From positions 1 to 15,513 of the forward strand of contig VAZH01000081.1 in assembly GCA_005884465.1 (NCBI GenBank): a DNA stretch of 15,513 nucleotides, given 5' to 3'. The stretch is from Alphaproteobacteria bacterium (GTDB taxonomy: Bacteria > Pseudomonadota > Alphaproteobacteria > Rhizobiales > Xanthobacteraceae). The notes under the pieces were generated by a model. The model was given only the letters and a program-made list of their open reading frames with translations. It was not told the DNA's origin and did no database searches. The position numbers and the translations under genes were made by a program. This document shows, piece by piece, positions 8,501-15,513 of this stretch (its first letter is position 1; the number at the start of each line of letters is the position of its first letter).

Positions 8501-9091
8501 GGCTGCGGGGGGCATCGCCGGTGCCAGCGGCGGCGCGCTGCGTGGCGTCATCGGTGGCGGCGCGGCATGGTCAAGTTCGTGCTGGCGCGCAGCGATTTCG
8601 GCGATCGCGGACTCGAGCGAGGCCGGACTGAGCGGCGGCGAAGGGCGATAGATTTGGGCGGCCGCGCGCTCGACCATGTCGGCCTGGCGCTGGCTGTCCT
8701 GAAGCTGGGTTTGTCGCGCCGGCGCGGGGTTCGAAATCTGCGACAGCCGCGCGTCGAGGCGCGAGATCGCGTCGTTTAATTGCCGGGCGACACCCGGCTC
8801 GCTGCCCACGGCATCGCCGCGGGGCGCATCATGGAGCGGTGCAGGACGGGTGATCTGTTCGATTTGACGGGTGATTGCATCCAGCCGCTGGTGAATGTCG
8901 GCGACGTTTGGTGTCTCCTGGCCCGGCAGCCGTTGATCCGCCGGCGCACGAAAGTCGGGAGGCGTGAAATCCCCGAGGGTGGAAGTGAGCCAGTCGTTCA
9001 GCGACACGCCCGCGCGGCGCGCGGCAGCTTCGGCCCTCTCGCGCACGAATGGATCGATGCCTTCAACACTCCGCGATACGCGCGAATTCAT
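5513..9091 (-). CDS. PodJ-like polar localisation protein with Sel1 repeats
   Basis: A 1192-residue protein whose architecture matches Rhizobiales PodJ-type polarity factors. The N-terminal motif GIDPFVRERAEAAARRAG-SLNDWL spans about residues 10-35. A long Glu/Arg/Leu-rich coiled-coil region with Pro/Ala-rich breaks runs from about 60 to 650. A Pro/Ala-rich linker follows, then one membrane span at about 825-846 (LLVGASVVVIVLGSF core), another Pro/Ala-rich stretch, and four Sel1-type repeats at about 970-1120. It should be anchored in the inner membrane with the coiled coil in the cytoplasm and the Sel1 repeats in the periplasm. Caulobacter PodJ organises pole-specific structures and divides similarly, but also has a C-terminal peptidoglycan-binding domain. 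Here the protein ends soon after the Sel1 repeats. The start ATG at 9089-9091 gives the conserved N-terminus; the ribosome binding site is weak. A 99-residue internal duplication lies in the coiled coil. The function is inferred from architecture. Confidence 0.82.
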   Translation of the reverse strand: MNSRVSRSVEGIDPFVRERAEAAARRAGVSLNDWLTSTLGDFTPPDFRAPADQRLPGQETPNVADIHQRLDAITRQIEQITRPAPLHDAPRGDAVGSEPGVARQLNDAISRLDARLSQISNPAPARQTQLQDSQRQADMVERAAAQIYRPSPPLSPASLESAIAEIAARQHELDHAAPPPMTPRSAPPLAPAMPPAAPPGPDFSTLERHLVKITSQIEALQRPDGIEQSIAAFRAELAEIRHAITEAMPRRAIESIENEIRSLSRRIDDTRQSGIDGQALAGVERALSEIREVLRSLTPAEQLAGYDEAIRNLGAKLDLILRANDDPSTFRQLEGAIAALRSIVSNVASTDALARLTDDVRALSAKVDQLSRSDGYGESFAILEQRIAALTSTLERRAQPGGSESSEQIEGALRALSDRLDRMPAGNDNASAFAHLEQRVSYLLERVEASADHRTGDLGRVEDGLQDILRHLEAQQANLAALAERGRRAAEMLESHQRPAASENTEHLESALRALSDRLDRMPVGNDGASALAHLEQRVSYLLERLEASAEHGTGNLGRVEEGLQDILRHLEAQHAAFATLSETNRSAAAPTDSGLVDMVKRDLSDIRFTQLETDRHTQDSLEAVHNTLGHVVDRLAMIEGDLRSVRSQPVAPPPITPPAPQAAPPQAAAPRIAMPPQPKPELPNPAAAQAHFAAAPREFRAVQPPAAVATRAIDEILEPQTAPPRVAIEPQLPPDHPLEPGTRPTGRVASPSERIAASESAISGISPSAPGPAGPVSTSSFIAAARRAAQAAAAASAGDIAGRKPIKNSSGRTAKEPSTITSKIRSLLVGASVVVIVLGSFKMAMTLLEGGVPQWPAMESSSEQAPSVPSPADDGAKPAVPAPAAPSMTSPTPIGRQSLNNAAPSAADGAASVAIPQAPAPPSAPPAPDGDVTGTIPTVQATPIGSKPTPVQVPTERLPDAIGGPVLRAAALKGDPTAAYEVGVRFAEGKGVAPNFDEAAKWYDRAAQADVVPALFRLGTFYEKGLSVKKDVDIARRYYMQAAERGNAKAMHNLAVLDADGGGKGANYKNASQWFRKAADRGVADSQYNLGILYARGIGVEQNLAESFKWFSLAAAQGDAESARKRDDIAKRLDAQSLAAANLAIQTFTPEPQPDDAVNVASPAGGWDSAPVQAVTAKPAAKPVSIKRAAG
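7374..7593 (-). repeat. Internal coding repeat, second copy (PodJ-like coiled coil)
   Basis: This encodes about residues 500-572, including ALRALSDRLDRMPVGND and QRVSYLLERLEAS. It matches the copy at 7671-7890 at roughly nine of ten bases by eye, with an offset of exactly 297 bp (99 codons). That points to a fairly recent in-frame duplication. Confidence 0.8.
7671..7890 (-). repeat. Internal coding repeat, first copy (PodJ-like coiled coil)
   Basis: This encodes about residues 401-473, including ALRALSDRLDRMPAGND and QRVSYLLERVEAS. It is the partner of the copy at 7374-7593. The stretch between the two copies (AERGRRAAEMLESHQRP) is part of the 99-codon unit but has diverged after the second copy. 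Confidence 0.8.
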
Positions 9092-9107
9092 GCTTTCGTC
9101 CGGTTCC

Positions 9108-9112
9108 GAATC
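9108..9112. promoter_or_regulatory. GANTC (CcrM-type methylation) site upstream of the PodJ-like start
   Basis: GAATC lies 17 bases before the ATG of the PodJ-like gene. GANTC sites are methylated by CcrM in alphaproteobacteria and can tune cell-cycle promoters through GcrA. A single site may be chance. Confidence 0.25.
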
Positions 9113-9214
9113 CGGCGCCGCCTGCGCCTTCAGCCTCCCCGCGCGTCCCAGAGAAGAGACAATCGAATTCCGCGCGGGTCGTCTGCCTCTGGCCCCGACT
9201 TTTTCGTGTTACGG

Positions 9215-9229
9215 TAAAGAACTGGTTAA
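9215..9229 (-). promoter_or_regulatory. CtrA-like box upstream of the PodJ-like gene
   Basis: Read on the minus strand the sequence is TTAA-CCAGTTC-TTTA. This is one base from the CtrA consensus TTAA-N7-TTAA, and it begins with TTAACCA as in many CtrA half sites. It sits about 124 bp upstream of the start codon of the PodJ-like gene. Caulobacter podJ is cell-cycle controlled, so the position is sensible. The match is imperfect and unsupported by any other evidence here. Confidence 0.35.
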
Positions 9230-9310
9230 GGAATTGGGCCGCGCACCCTTAAAGTTACCGGGACGCCGAAGACGGGCGGACCCAGGGCGGTCTGGCAGAC
9301 CGTGCCGCAC

Positions 9311-9342
9311 CGGCGCCGAGCGGATTTCGAACCTCGGCGCCG
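9311..9342 (-). terminator. Stem-loop after the PadR gene
   Basis: Perfect 10-bp arms CGGCGCCGAG (9311-9320) and CTCGGCGCCG (9333-9342) with a 12-base loop lie 25 bases beyond the PadR stop. No T-run follows on the minus strand, so it is at best a non-canonical terminator. The 276-bp gap 9092-9367 otherwise holds only the CtrA-like box, a GANTC site and a small GGTCTG/CAGACC inverted repeat at 9289-9301. Confidence 0.4.
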
Positions 9343-9367
9343 TCCTTGAATGGCCAGGCGCAGCAGG

Positions 9368-9955
9368 TCATCCCTTGTTTTCGCGCTGGCTGTCCTCGAG
9401 AGGCTGGACGTTGGTCCTGGTGGAAATGGACGACAAGCGATCCAGTGCCTCTTCGCACCACTCCGCCACAACGCGCTCATGACGAAGGCCGATGTGAAGC
9501 GCGAGCAGCTTGCCGGCATCTGCGGGTGCTGCGGTGCCATCAGGGAAGCGCTTTTTGAGGATGCGCTCATAGCGGCCGAAACGGTCGCGGTGGTGCTCGA
9601 GTCGAGCCATAAGGTCGGCGCGCAAAGGTTCAATATCGATGCAGTCAAGCGCATAGAGACGGACGAGCAGATCGTCCTTGATCGAAGGCGGGCTGCTTGG
9701 CCGGGCTGCCCAGTGCTTCAGCGCGGCTCTGCCCTCGGATGTGAGGGTATAGACCAACTTGTTGGGCTTGCCCGACTGCACGACCTCGCGGCCCCGAATG
9801 TGGCCCCGGTCGCGAAGCCGAGAGAGTTCGCGATAAATCTGCTGATGGTCGGCCTTCCAAAAGAAACCGATCGAGGCGTCGAACGTCTTGGCGAGTTCAT
9901 AACCCGTCATCGGACGTTCTGTCAGGCATGCGAGGATTGCGTCACCAAGTGCCAC
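9368..9955 (-). CDS. PadR family transcriptional regulator
   Basis: A 195-residue PadR-type repressor. The N-terminal winged-helix domain starts MALGDAILACLTERPMTGYE and continues with LAKTFD, a recognition region around QQIYRELSRLRDRG, and the wing strand (KLVYTLTSEGRAAL). A helical dimerisation domain of the PadR C-terminal type follows (about residues 90-180). I chose GTG 9953-9955 as the start. It has AGAGGGG (9964-9970) eight bases before it and gives the family's usual N-terminus. The frame also offers ATG at 9976 and ATG/TTG at 10000/10003, but these lack ribosome binding sites, and the last two lie inside the likely promoter. It is divergent from the NTF2-like gene and the beta-oxidation genes, so control of that side, and of itself, is plausible. 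Ligand unknown. Confidence 0.87.
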   Translation of the reverse strand: MALGDAILACLTERPMTGYELAKTFDASIGFFWKADHQQIYRELSRLRDRGHIRGREVVQSGKPNKLVYTLTSEGRAALKHWAARPSSPPSIKDDLLVRLYALDCIDIEPLRADLMARLEHHRDRFGRYERILKKRFPDGTAAPADAGKLLALHIGLRHERVVAEWCEEALDRLSSISTRTNVQPLEDSQRENKG

Positions 9956-9986
9956 CTCGCAAACCCCTCTGTTCATGTGAGCGTAC

Positions 9987-10015
9987 TTGACTTTATGCAT
10001 CAAAGCGCATATGCG
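9987..10015 (+). promoter_or_regulatory. Putative promoter towards the NTF2-like gene
   Basis: TTGACT (9987-9992), a 17-base spacer and TATGCG (10010-10015) form a reasonable sigma-70-like promoter reading right. It overlaps the oppositely directed PadR promoter and the palindrome CGCATATGCG at 10006-10015. The assignment is by eye; the -10 element is poor. Confidence 0.35.
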
Positions 10016-10019
10016 TCAA
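9991..10019 (-). promoter_or_regulatory. Putative promoter of the PadR gene
   Basis: On the minus strand, TTGACG (10019-10014), a 17-base spacer and ATAAAG (9996-9991) fit a -35/-10 pair, with a weak -10. Transcription would begin around 9984, downstream of the alternative ATG/TTG codons at 10000/10003. That is consistent with translation from GTG 9955. The -35 box lies within the 18-bp palindrome. Confidence 0.4.
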
Positions 10020-10032
10020 TATGCATATTGAC
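10006..10032. promoter_or_regulatory. Palindromic operator candidates between PadR and NTF2-like genes
   Basis: GTCAATATGCATATTGAC at 10015-10032 is a perfect 18-bp palindrome, and CGCATATGCG at 10006-10015 is a perfect 10-bp palindrome next to it. A further ATGCAT lies at 9995-10000. In this GC-rich genome such an AT-rich symmetric block in a divergent promoter region next to a PadR gene is a strong candidate for the regulator's own binding site. PadR proteins bind as dimers to inverted repeats; the exact site here is inferred. Confidence 0.6.
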
Positions 10033-10154
10033 CGCCGGGATCAGCCGCCGCGTCCGGTCAGGTGCGTCACGACTGGCTTAAGGTTCCTCGACCAAACGCG
10101 CGGGCGTCCCCTCGATCGTAGGCGGCGCCGTGCCTTGCCTATGGGAGACGTCCG

Positions 10155-10561
10155 ATGACCATGACCGGCCTCGACAAATGGTACCTCTACATCAAGTCCC
10201 ACGACCGCGCGGCGCTCTGGGATCTGCTTCATCCCGATGCGGTGTTCGAAAGCCCCGTCGTGCACACGCCGCAACGCGGACGCGACATCACGTTCAAATA
10301 TCTGTCGAGCGCAGATAAGGTCTTGGGTGGCCCGGGCTTCGCCTATATCGGCGAATGGCGCAGCAATACCGGCGCAGTTCTCGAGTTTGAAAACGAGATC
10401 GACGGGATCAGGATCAACGGCGTCGAGATGACCGGATCACGCATTTCAAGGTGATGGTGCGCCCGCTCAAGGCGGTGAACCTGCTGCATCGGTTGATGGG
10501 AGAGCAGCTGATGAGACAGGAAGGCGATGCCGGCGTCGCAAGGTCGCAACCGGTGCCTTGA
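10155..10561 (+). pseudogene. NTF2/SnoaL-like (nuclear transport factor 2 family) protein, frameshifted near the C-terminus
   Basis: The first 92 codons (MTMTGLDKWYLYIKSHDRAA..., ending INGVEM) encode a typical small NTF2-like alpha+beta cone fold, as in SnoaL or limonene epoxide hydrolase relatives. The start ATG 10155 has GGAG seven bases upstream. After GVEM (to 10430) the frame runs only to TGA 10452-10454. The conserved tail continues in another frame from about 10433: R-ITHFKVMVRPLKAVNLLH and so on to TGA 10559-10561. A deletion of 3n+1 bases between them, about 19 by comparison with the usual spacing in relatives, explains both the shift and the missing residues. The intact-frame product would be a 99-residue truncated protein lacking the last strand. 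It lies between the PadR regulator and the acyl-CoA dehydrogenase. Enzymatic role unknown. Confidence 0.75.
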
Positions 10562-10656
10562 TCGTTGCTGCCCGGACCTCTTGAAACAGGTTAAGGTCAC
10601 TTCTGGAACTGAATGATTGCTGCGCTGAAAAATCTCCCCTAAAGGAGCCGCCAGAC

Positions 10657-10730
10657 TAGTGCGGTGGATTTGAAGTTCCTGTGAGTTGGCCGCACGTTCT
10701 TCTAGGAACTTCAAATCCAACACCGCACTA
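10657..10730. repeat. Hairpin repeat element (TAGTG...CACTA), copy D
   Basis: The left arm (10656-10680) and right arm (10704-10731) are complementary apart from a 3-base bulge, with a ~23-base loop. The ends read TAGTGCGGTG and CACCGCACTA, with inner GAAGTTCCT and AGGAACTTC. It resembles repeats scattered in Bradyrhizobium (recalled). The TA-bounded ends suggest a small non-autonomous element, which is inference. Confidence 0.75.
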
Positions 10731-10744
10731 GAATCAAAAATTTG

Positions 10745-10817
10745 TAGTGTCCCTTTGCTTCCGAAGTTCGCATCAGGGGCTCCGCAATGACTGGCGAACT
10801 TCGGAATCGGGACACTA
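10745..10817. repeat. Hairpin repeat element (TAGTG...CACTA), copy E
   Basis: TAGTGTCCC (10745-10753) pairs with GGGACACTA (10809-10817), and TTCCGAAGTTCGC (10759-10771) pairs perfectly with GCGAACTTCGGAA (10794-10806). It has the same end and core skeleton as the element 14 bp to its left. The right end stops two bases before the GGGAG ribosome binding site of the acyl-CoA dehydrogenase gene. Together the two elements fill most of the 270-bp gap 10562-10831, where I see no clear promoter. Confidence 0.78.
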
Positions 10818-10831
10818 CCGGGAGAACATCA

Positions 10832-12622
10832 ATGCCGACCTACAAAGCCCCTCTGGAAGACGTCAGCTTCCTGCTCAACGACGTGTTTCAGATCGACCGC
10901 TACGACAATCTTCCCGGCTTTACCGACGCCTCCGCCGACGTGCGGGAGGCGATTTTGGGCGAGGCGGCCAAACTCAGCGAAGAAGTGTTGCAGCCGCTCA
11001 ATCGGGTCGGCGATCTCGAAGGCTGCACCCGTCATGACGACGGCAGCGTGACCACCCCGAAGGGCTTCAAGGAGGCCTTCAGGCAGGTCGCCGAAGGCGG
11101 CTGGCTCGGGCTCTCGGCGCCGACGGAGTATGGCGGGCAGGGGCTGCCGGTCACGCTGAGCCAGGCCGTCAACGAATTTCAGATCTCGGCCAATATGGCG
11201 TTTTCGATGTATGGCGGCCTGACCATGGGTGCGACCGCGGCGCTGATCGTGCACGGCAAGCCCGAACAGAAAAAGATGTTCGTGCCGAAGATGGTGGCGG
11301 GACAGTGGACCGGCACCATGAATCTCACCGAGCCGCAATGCGGCACCGATTTGGGCCTGCTGCGCACCAAGGCCGTCAAGCAGGCCGATGGCAGCTACAA
11401 GATTACCGGCACCAAGATTTTCATCTCCGCCGGCGAGCACGATCTGGCGGAAAACATCATCCATCTGGTGCTGGCGCGAATCGAGGGCGCACCCAGCGGC
11501 ATCAAGGGCGTGTCGCTGTTCGTGGTGCCGAAGGTCCTGGTCAATGCCGACGGCTCGCTGGGAGCGCGCAATGGCGTCACCTGCGGCTCGATCGAGCACA
11601 AGATGGGCATTCACGGCAATTCCACCTGCGTCATGAACTACGACGGCGCCACCGGCTGGCTGATCGGCGAGGAAAACAAGGGCATGCAGGGCATGTTCGT
11701 GATGATGAACGAGGCGCGGCTTGGCGTCGCGGTGCAGGGACTGGCGCAATCCGAGGTCGCCTATCAAAACGCCGCCGCCTATGCGCGGGATCGCCTGCAA
11801 GGCCGCTCGCTTTCGGGGACGAAGGCGCCCGACAAGCCCGCCGATCCGATCATCGTGCATCCCGACGTGCGCCGCACGCTGCTCACCATTCGCGCCTTCA
11901 ACGAGGCGGCCCGCGCCATGGTGATATGGACCGCGCTGAAGAGCGACGTCGCCCACCGCTCCAGCGATCCCAAGGACCGCCAGGAGGCCGACGATCACAT
12001 GGGGCTGATGACGCCGGTCCTGAAGGGTGTTCTGACCGATGTTGGATTTTCCAACGCGGTGCTGGCGCAGCAGATGTTCGGCGGCCACGGCTATATCGCC
12101 GAACATGGCATGGAGCAGTTCGTGCGCGATGCGCGCATCGCCATGATCTATGAGGGCGCCAACGGCATTCAGGCGCTGGATCTGGTCGGGCGCAAATTGC
12201 CGCGCGACGGCGGCCGCGCGGTGATTTCGTTCTTCAATGAAGTCGCCGCGTTTGCCAAGGACCACGGCACCGAGGAGGCGATGAAGCCCTATGTCGCCCC
12301 ATTGAGCACGGCGCTCGGCCATTTGCAGCAGGCCACCACATGGCTGATGCAGAACGCGATGGCGAAACCTGACAATGCCGGCGCCGCCGCCACCGATTAC
12401 ATGCAACTGTTCGGCCTCGTCACCTTCGCCTATATGTGGGCGCGAATGGCGAAAGTGGCGCTGGACAAGATTGCGGACGGCGGCGCGACGCCCTATCTGA
12501 CCAGCAAGCTGGTGACCGGCCGCTTCTTCATGGAGAGGATGCTGCCGGAAACGTCGTTACATCTTGCGCGCATCCAGACCGGAAGTGCCACCACCATGGA
12601 ATTGGCGGCGGAAGCGTTCTGA
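10832..12622 (+). CDS. Acyl-CoA dehydrogenase (long form with N- and C-terminal extensions)
   Basis: A 596-residue FAD-dependent acyl-CoA dehydrogenase of the long class. It begins with the short ACDH_N segment YKAPLEDVSFLLNDVF (residues 4-19). The core follows: middle domain motif MNLTEPQCGTDLG, then ITGTKIFISAGEHDL for flavin contacts, then the C-terminal helical domain with QMFGGHGYIAEHGMEQFVRDARI and the catalytic glutamate in MIYEGANGIQ (Glu about 441). An extra C-terminal helical domain ends ATTMELAAEAF. It would catalyse alpha-beta dehydrogenation of an acyl-CoA; chain length is not readable. The class includes DmdC-like methylmercaptopropionyl-CoA dehydrogenases, so a non-fatty-acid substrate is possible. 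ATG 10832 has GGGAG seven bases upstream. An in-frame ATG at 10787 lies within the hairpin repeat and was rejected. The thiolase and hydratase/dehydrogenase genes downstream fit a beta-oxidation cluster. Confidence 0.93.
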   Translation: MPTYKAPLEDVSFLLNDVFQIDRYDNLPGFTDASADVREAILGEAAKLSEEVLQPLNRVGDLEGCTRHDDGSVTTPKGFKEAFRQVAEGGWLGLSAPTEYGGQGLPVTLSQAVNEFQISANMAFSMYGGLTMGATAALIVHGKPEQKKMFVPKMVAGQWTGTMNLTEPQCGTDLGLLRTKAVKQADGSYKITGTKIFISAGEHDLAENIIHLVLARIEGAPSGIKGVSLFVVPKVLVNADGSLGARNGVTCGSIEHKMGIHGNSTCVMNYDGATGWLIGEENKGMQGMFVMMNEARLGVAVQGLAQSEVAYQNAAAYARDRLQGRSLSGTKAPDKPADPIIVHPDVRRTLLTIRAFNEAARAMVIWTALKSDVAHRSSDPKDRQEADDHMGLMTPVLKGVLTDVGFSNAVLAQQMFGGHGYIAEHGMEQFVRDARIAMIYEGANGIQALDLVGRKLPRDGGRAVISFFNEVAAFAKDHGTEEAMKPYVAPLSTALGHLQQATTWLMQNAMAKPDNAGAAATDYMQLFGLVTFAYMWARMAKVALDKIADGGATPYLTSKLVTGRFFMERMLPETSLHLARIQTGSATTMELAAEAF

Positions 12623-12678
12623 TCGGAGAAATTGCTCCAAAGCCCCCGACAAAGATCCGCGACATCTTCGAAACCGTC

Positions 12679-12711
12679 TATATATTATGATCCTCATATC
12701 AGGAGGGCGTC
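12679..12711 (+). promoter_or_regulatory. AT-rich stretch and strong ribosome binding site before the thiolase gene
   Basis: TATATATTAT (12679-12688) stands out in a GC-rich background and could hold a -10 element, but no convincing -35 lies 16-18 bases upstream. AGGAGG at 12701-12706, five bases before ATG 12712, is the best ribosome binding site in the window. It suggests high translation of the thiolase, possibly with its own promoter in the 89-bp gap. Confidence 0.35.
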
Positions 12712-13920
<1,209 letters not shown>

Positions 13921-13968
13921 GTTTTTCTGCGCCGCAGGAGAACATAAGGGCGACGAGAAGAGACATTG

Positions 13969-14445
13969 ATGCCAAAAATCGATTTGGGCGCGTTGCCGGT
14001 GCGCAGCGGAACAGCGTATCCGGAGCCGTTTGCAAGAATCGTCGATGGCCGGGAATGGCAGTCGCTTGGTGAGGCAGCGGGTTTGACGCAGTTCGGCGTC
14101 AACCTCGTGCGGTTGAAGCCCGGTGCAGCTTCGTCGGCGCGCCATTGGCACGAGCAGGAAGACGAATTCGTGTATATGGTTGAGGGCGAATTGGTGCTGG
14201 TCGAAGACGAAGGCGAGACCATTGTGAGGCCAGGCGATGCGGCGGGCTTCAAGGCCGGCGTCCCAAACGGCCATCATTTGGTGAATCGTGCCGACCGCGA
14301 CGCTGTCTTTCTGGTCGTCGGGACGCGCGCGCAACGCGAACGCTGTCACTACTCCGAGATCGATCTTGTCCACGAGCAGGACGGAGATCGTTACCGATTA
14401 ACGCACAAATCCGGCGCGCCTTATGGCGACTGGCAACGCGGCTGA
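13969..14445 (+). CDS. Small cupin-domain protein
   Basis: A 158-residue single-domain cupin. Motif 1 is visible as [24 protein letters not shown], given here as [24 protein letters not shown], with metal-ligand candidates His, His and Glu. Motif 2 is [19 protein letters not shown], with a late His. The C-terminal part ([23 protein letters not shown]) matches small alphaproteobacterial cupins of unknown function. The frame also reads one codon upstream (TTG 13966); ATG 13969 is preferred. It lies 48 bp after the thiolase and 14 bp before the hydratase/dehydrogenase gene, so it is very likely co-transcribed with beta-oxidation genes. A sensor, isomerase or lyase role is possible, but nothing in the sequence decides it. 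Confidence 0.88.
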   Translation: MPKIDLGALPVRSGTAYPEPFARIVDGREWQSLGEAAGLTQFGVNLVRLKPGAASSARHWHEQEDEFVYMVEGELVLVEDEGETIVRPGDAAGFKAGVPNGHHLVNRADRDAVFLVVGTRAQRERCHYSEIDLVHEQDGDRYRLTHKSGAPYGDWQRG

Positions 14446-14459
14446 GGGAGCACCACGCC

Positions 14460-15513
14460 ATGGCTTACAAGAATTTCAAAGTTGAGACCGACGCCGACGG
14501 CATTGCCTTGGTGACATGGGACATTCCGGGCCGTTCGATGAACGTGCTGGACGAGACCACGATCACCGAACTCGAAGAAATCGTGAAGCAGACCTCCGCC
14601 GATGCCGCCGTCAAGGGTGTCGTCGTCACCTCGGGCAAGGAAGCATTTTCCGCGGGCGCGGATCTCTCGATGCTCGAGGGCATGAACCGCCGCTATGCCG
14701 AACTGCTCAAGGCCAAGGGCGAGGTCGCGGCCAATCAGATGCTGTTCGACGAGAGCCGCAAATCCTCGCTGGTGTTCCGCTCGATCGAAACTTCAGGAAA
14801 GCCGTGGGCAGCCGCGATCAACGGGCTTGCGCTCGGCGGCGCGTTCGAACTCACGCTGTCGTGCCATTACCGTGTCGCGGCGGAAAATCCCAAAACGCGC
14901 CTCGGGCTGCCGGAAGTCAAGGTCGGGCTTTTTCCCGGCGCCGGCGGCACCCAGCGGGTGCCGCGCATCGTGCCGCCGCAGGATGCGATGCAGATGCTGT
15001 TGAAGGGCGAGGCGGTCAACCTGGCGAAAGCCAAGGCGTTGAAGCTGATCGACGCCGTCGTTCCCGCTGGCGATCTCGTCAAGGCGGCAAAAGACTGGAT
15101 CAAGGGCGGCGGCAAGGCGGTCGCGCCCTGGGATGAAAAGGGGTTCAAGCTGCCGGGCGGCCCGGTTTATTCCAAGGCCGGCATGATGATGTTCCCGGCC
15201 GGCAATGCGATCTTCCGCCGCGAGACCTACGACAACTATCCTGCGGCGCGCGCCATCATGAGTTGCGTTTACGAGGGGTTGCAGCTGCCGATCGACGCCG
15301 CCTTGCGGGTTGAATCGCGCTACTTCACGCAGGTCCTGCGCTCCAAGGAAGCGGCCGCGATGATCCGCAGCCTGTTCCTGTCGATGCAGGAGTTGAACAA
15401 GGGCGCGCGGCGCCCGCAGAACGTGCCCCCGACCAAGGTCAAGAAGCTCGCGATCATCGGCGCAGGCTTCATGGGCGCCAGCGTCGGCTATGTCTCGGCG
15501 CGCGCCGGCATCG
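14460..15513 (+). CDS. Enoyl-CoA hydratase/3-hydroxyacyl-CoA dehydrogenase (FadB/FadJ type), 3' truncated by the window
   Basis: The first 351 residues of a bifunctional multienzyme subunit. The N-terminal crotonase domain has the oxyanion-hole segments SGKEAFSAGADLS (about 58-70) and NGLALGGAFELTLS (about 121-134). The catalytic-position glutamates are Glu130 and Glu152 (in GLPEVKVGLFPGAGGTQR). After a linker, the NAD-binding Rossmann motif starts at about 330 (KKLAIIGAGFMGAS), and the window ends there. The two domains hydrate enoyl-CoA and oxidise the 3-hydroxyacyl-CoA, the steps between the acyl-CoA dehydrogenase and thiolase encoded upstream. ATG 14460 has GGAG (14447-14450) nine bases before it and lies 14 bp after the cupin stop. 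The remainder, expected to be roughly another 350-400 residues, lies beyond the window. Confidence 0.93.
   Translation, partial: MAYKNFKVETDADGIALVTWDIPGRSMNVLDETTITELEEIVKQTSADAAVKGVVVTSGKEAFSAGADLSMLEGMNRRYAELLKAKGEVAANQMLFDESRKSSLVFRSIETSGKPWAAAINGLALGGAFELTLSCHYRVAAENPKTRLGLPEVKVGLFPGAGGTQRVPRIVPPQDAMQMLLKGEAVNLAKAKALKLIDAVVPAGDLVKAAKDWIKGGGKAVAPWDEKGFKLPGGPVYSKAGMMMFPAGNAIFRRETYDNYPAARAIMSCVYEGLQLPIDAALRVESRYFTQVLRSKEAAAMIRSLFLSMQELNKGARRPQNVPPTKVKKLAIIGAGFMGASVGYVSARAGI

Noticed and set aside
9226..9654. Minus-strand frame of 142 codons overlapping the end of the PadR gene
   Set aside because: It overlaps the PadR frame, has no ribosome binding site and shows no similarity I recognise.
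9976..10003. Alternative upstream starts for the PadR gene (ATG 9976, ATG 10000, TTG 10003)
   Set aside because: None has a Shine-Dalgarno sequence, and the two furthest upstream fall within the likely promoter. GTG 9955 has AGAGGGG at good spacing and the family-typical N-terminus.
10787..10831. Upstream in-frame ATG giving the acyl-CoA dehydrogenase 15 extra residues
   Set aside because: It lies inside a hairpin repeat with no ribosome binding site, whereas ATG 10832 has one and gives the family's usual N-terminus.
10829..12406. Minus-strand open frame of 525 codons opposite the acyl-CoA dehydrogenase gene
   Set aside because: It is composition-driven antisense with His/Arg/Gln-rich translation, while the plus strand encodes an intact, motif-complete enzyme.

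Overview
The window reads as a high-GC alphaproteobacterial chromosome segment, most likely from Bradyrhizobium or a close relative in the Nitrobacteraceae. This rests on codon use, on protein sequences that resemble that group, on a PodJ-like protein with the Rhizobiales-type N-terminus, and on several classes of GC-rich palindromic intergenic repeats typical of these genomes. No tRNA, rRNA, CRISPR array, prophage or intact insertion sequence was seen. The taxonomic call is inference from memory, not a search.

Left region (1-3450, + strand): the 3' part of a 'ligase-associated' DEXH-box helicase gene, followed by the ligase-associated metallophosphoesterase PdeM. In other genomes these sit with an ATP-dependent DNA ligase and a beta-lactamase-fold exonuclease, which would lie upstream of this window. 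The helicase gene has taken two hits. A GC-rich palindromic repeat is inserted in frame between motifs I and Ia. A 5-bp tandem duplication (ACAAC x2) then breaks the reading frame just before the DEXH motif. PdeM appears to start inside the right arm of a second palindromic repeat.

Next (3451-9091, - strand): a convergent junction filled with two palindromes; an overlapping pair encoding a TIGR02186/Alph_Pro_TM membrane-anchored protein and a TauE/SafE-family anion exporter; then a 1192-residue PodJ-like polarity protein (long coiled coil, one membrane span, four Sel1 repeats) with an internal 99-residue duplication. A CtrA-like TTAA-N7-TTTA box and a GANTC site lie upstream of it.

Right region (9368-15513): a PadR-family regulator (- strand) diverges from a broken NTF2/SnoaL-like gene (+ strand) across an AT-rich control region holding an 18-bp perfect palindrome. 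Beyond it are an acyl-CoA dehydrogenase, a thiolase, a small cupin protein and a FadB/FadJ-type enoyl-CoA hydratase/3-hydroxyacyl-CoA dehydrogenase cut by the window end. Together these supply the beta-oxidation steps (dehydrogenation, hydration, second oxidation, thiolysis). The PadR protein is a plausible local regulator, by position only. Two adjacent ~73-bp hairpin elements with a shared skeleton lie directly in front of the acyl-CoA dehydrogenase ribosome binding site.

The most notable theme is the number of palindromic repeats for 15.5 kb, and how closely they intrude on genes: inside one coding frame, supplying a start codon in another, and abutting a ribosome binding site in a third. 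I did not find a clearly new defence, secretion or mobile system.
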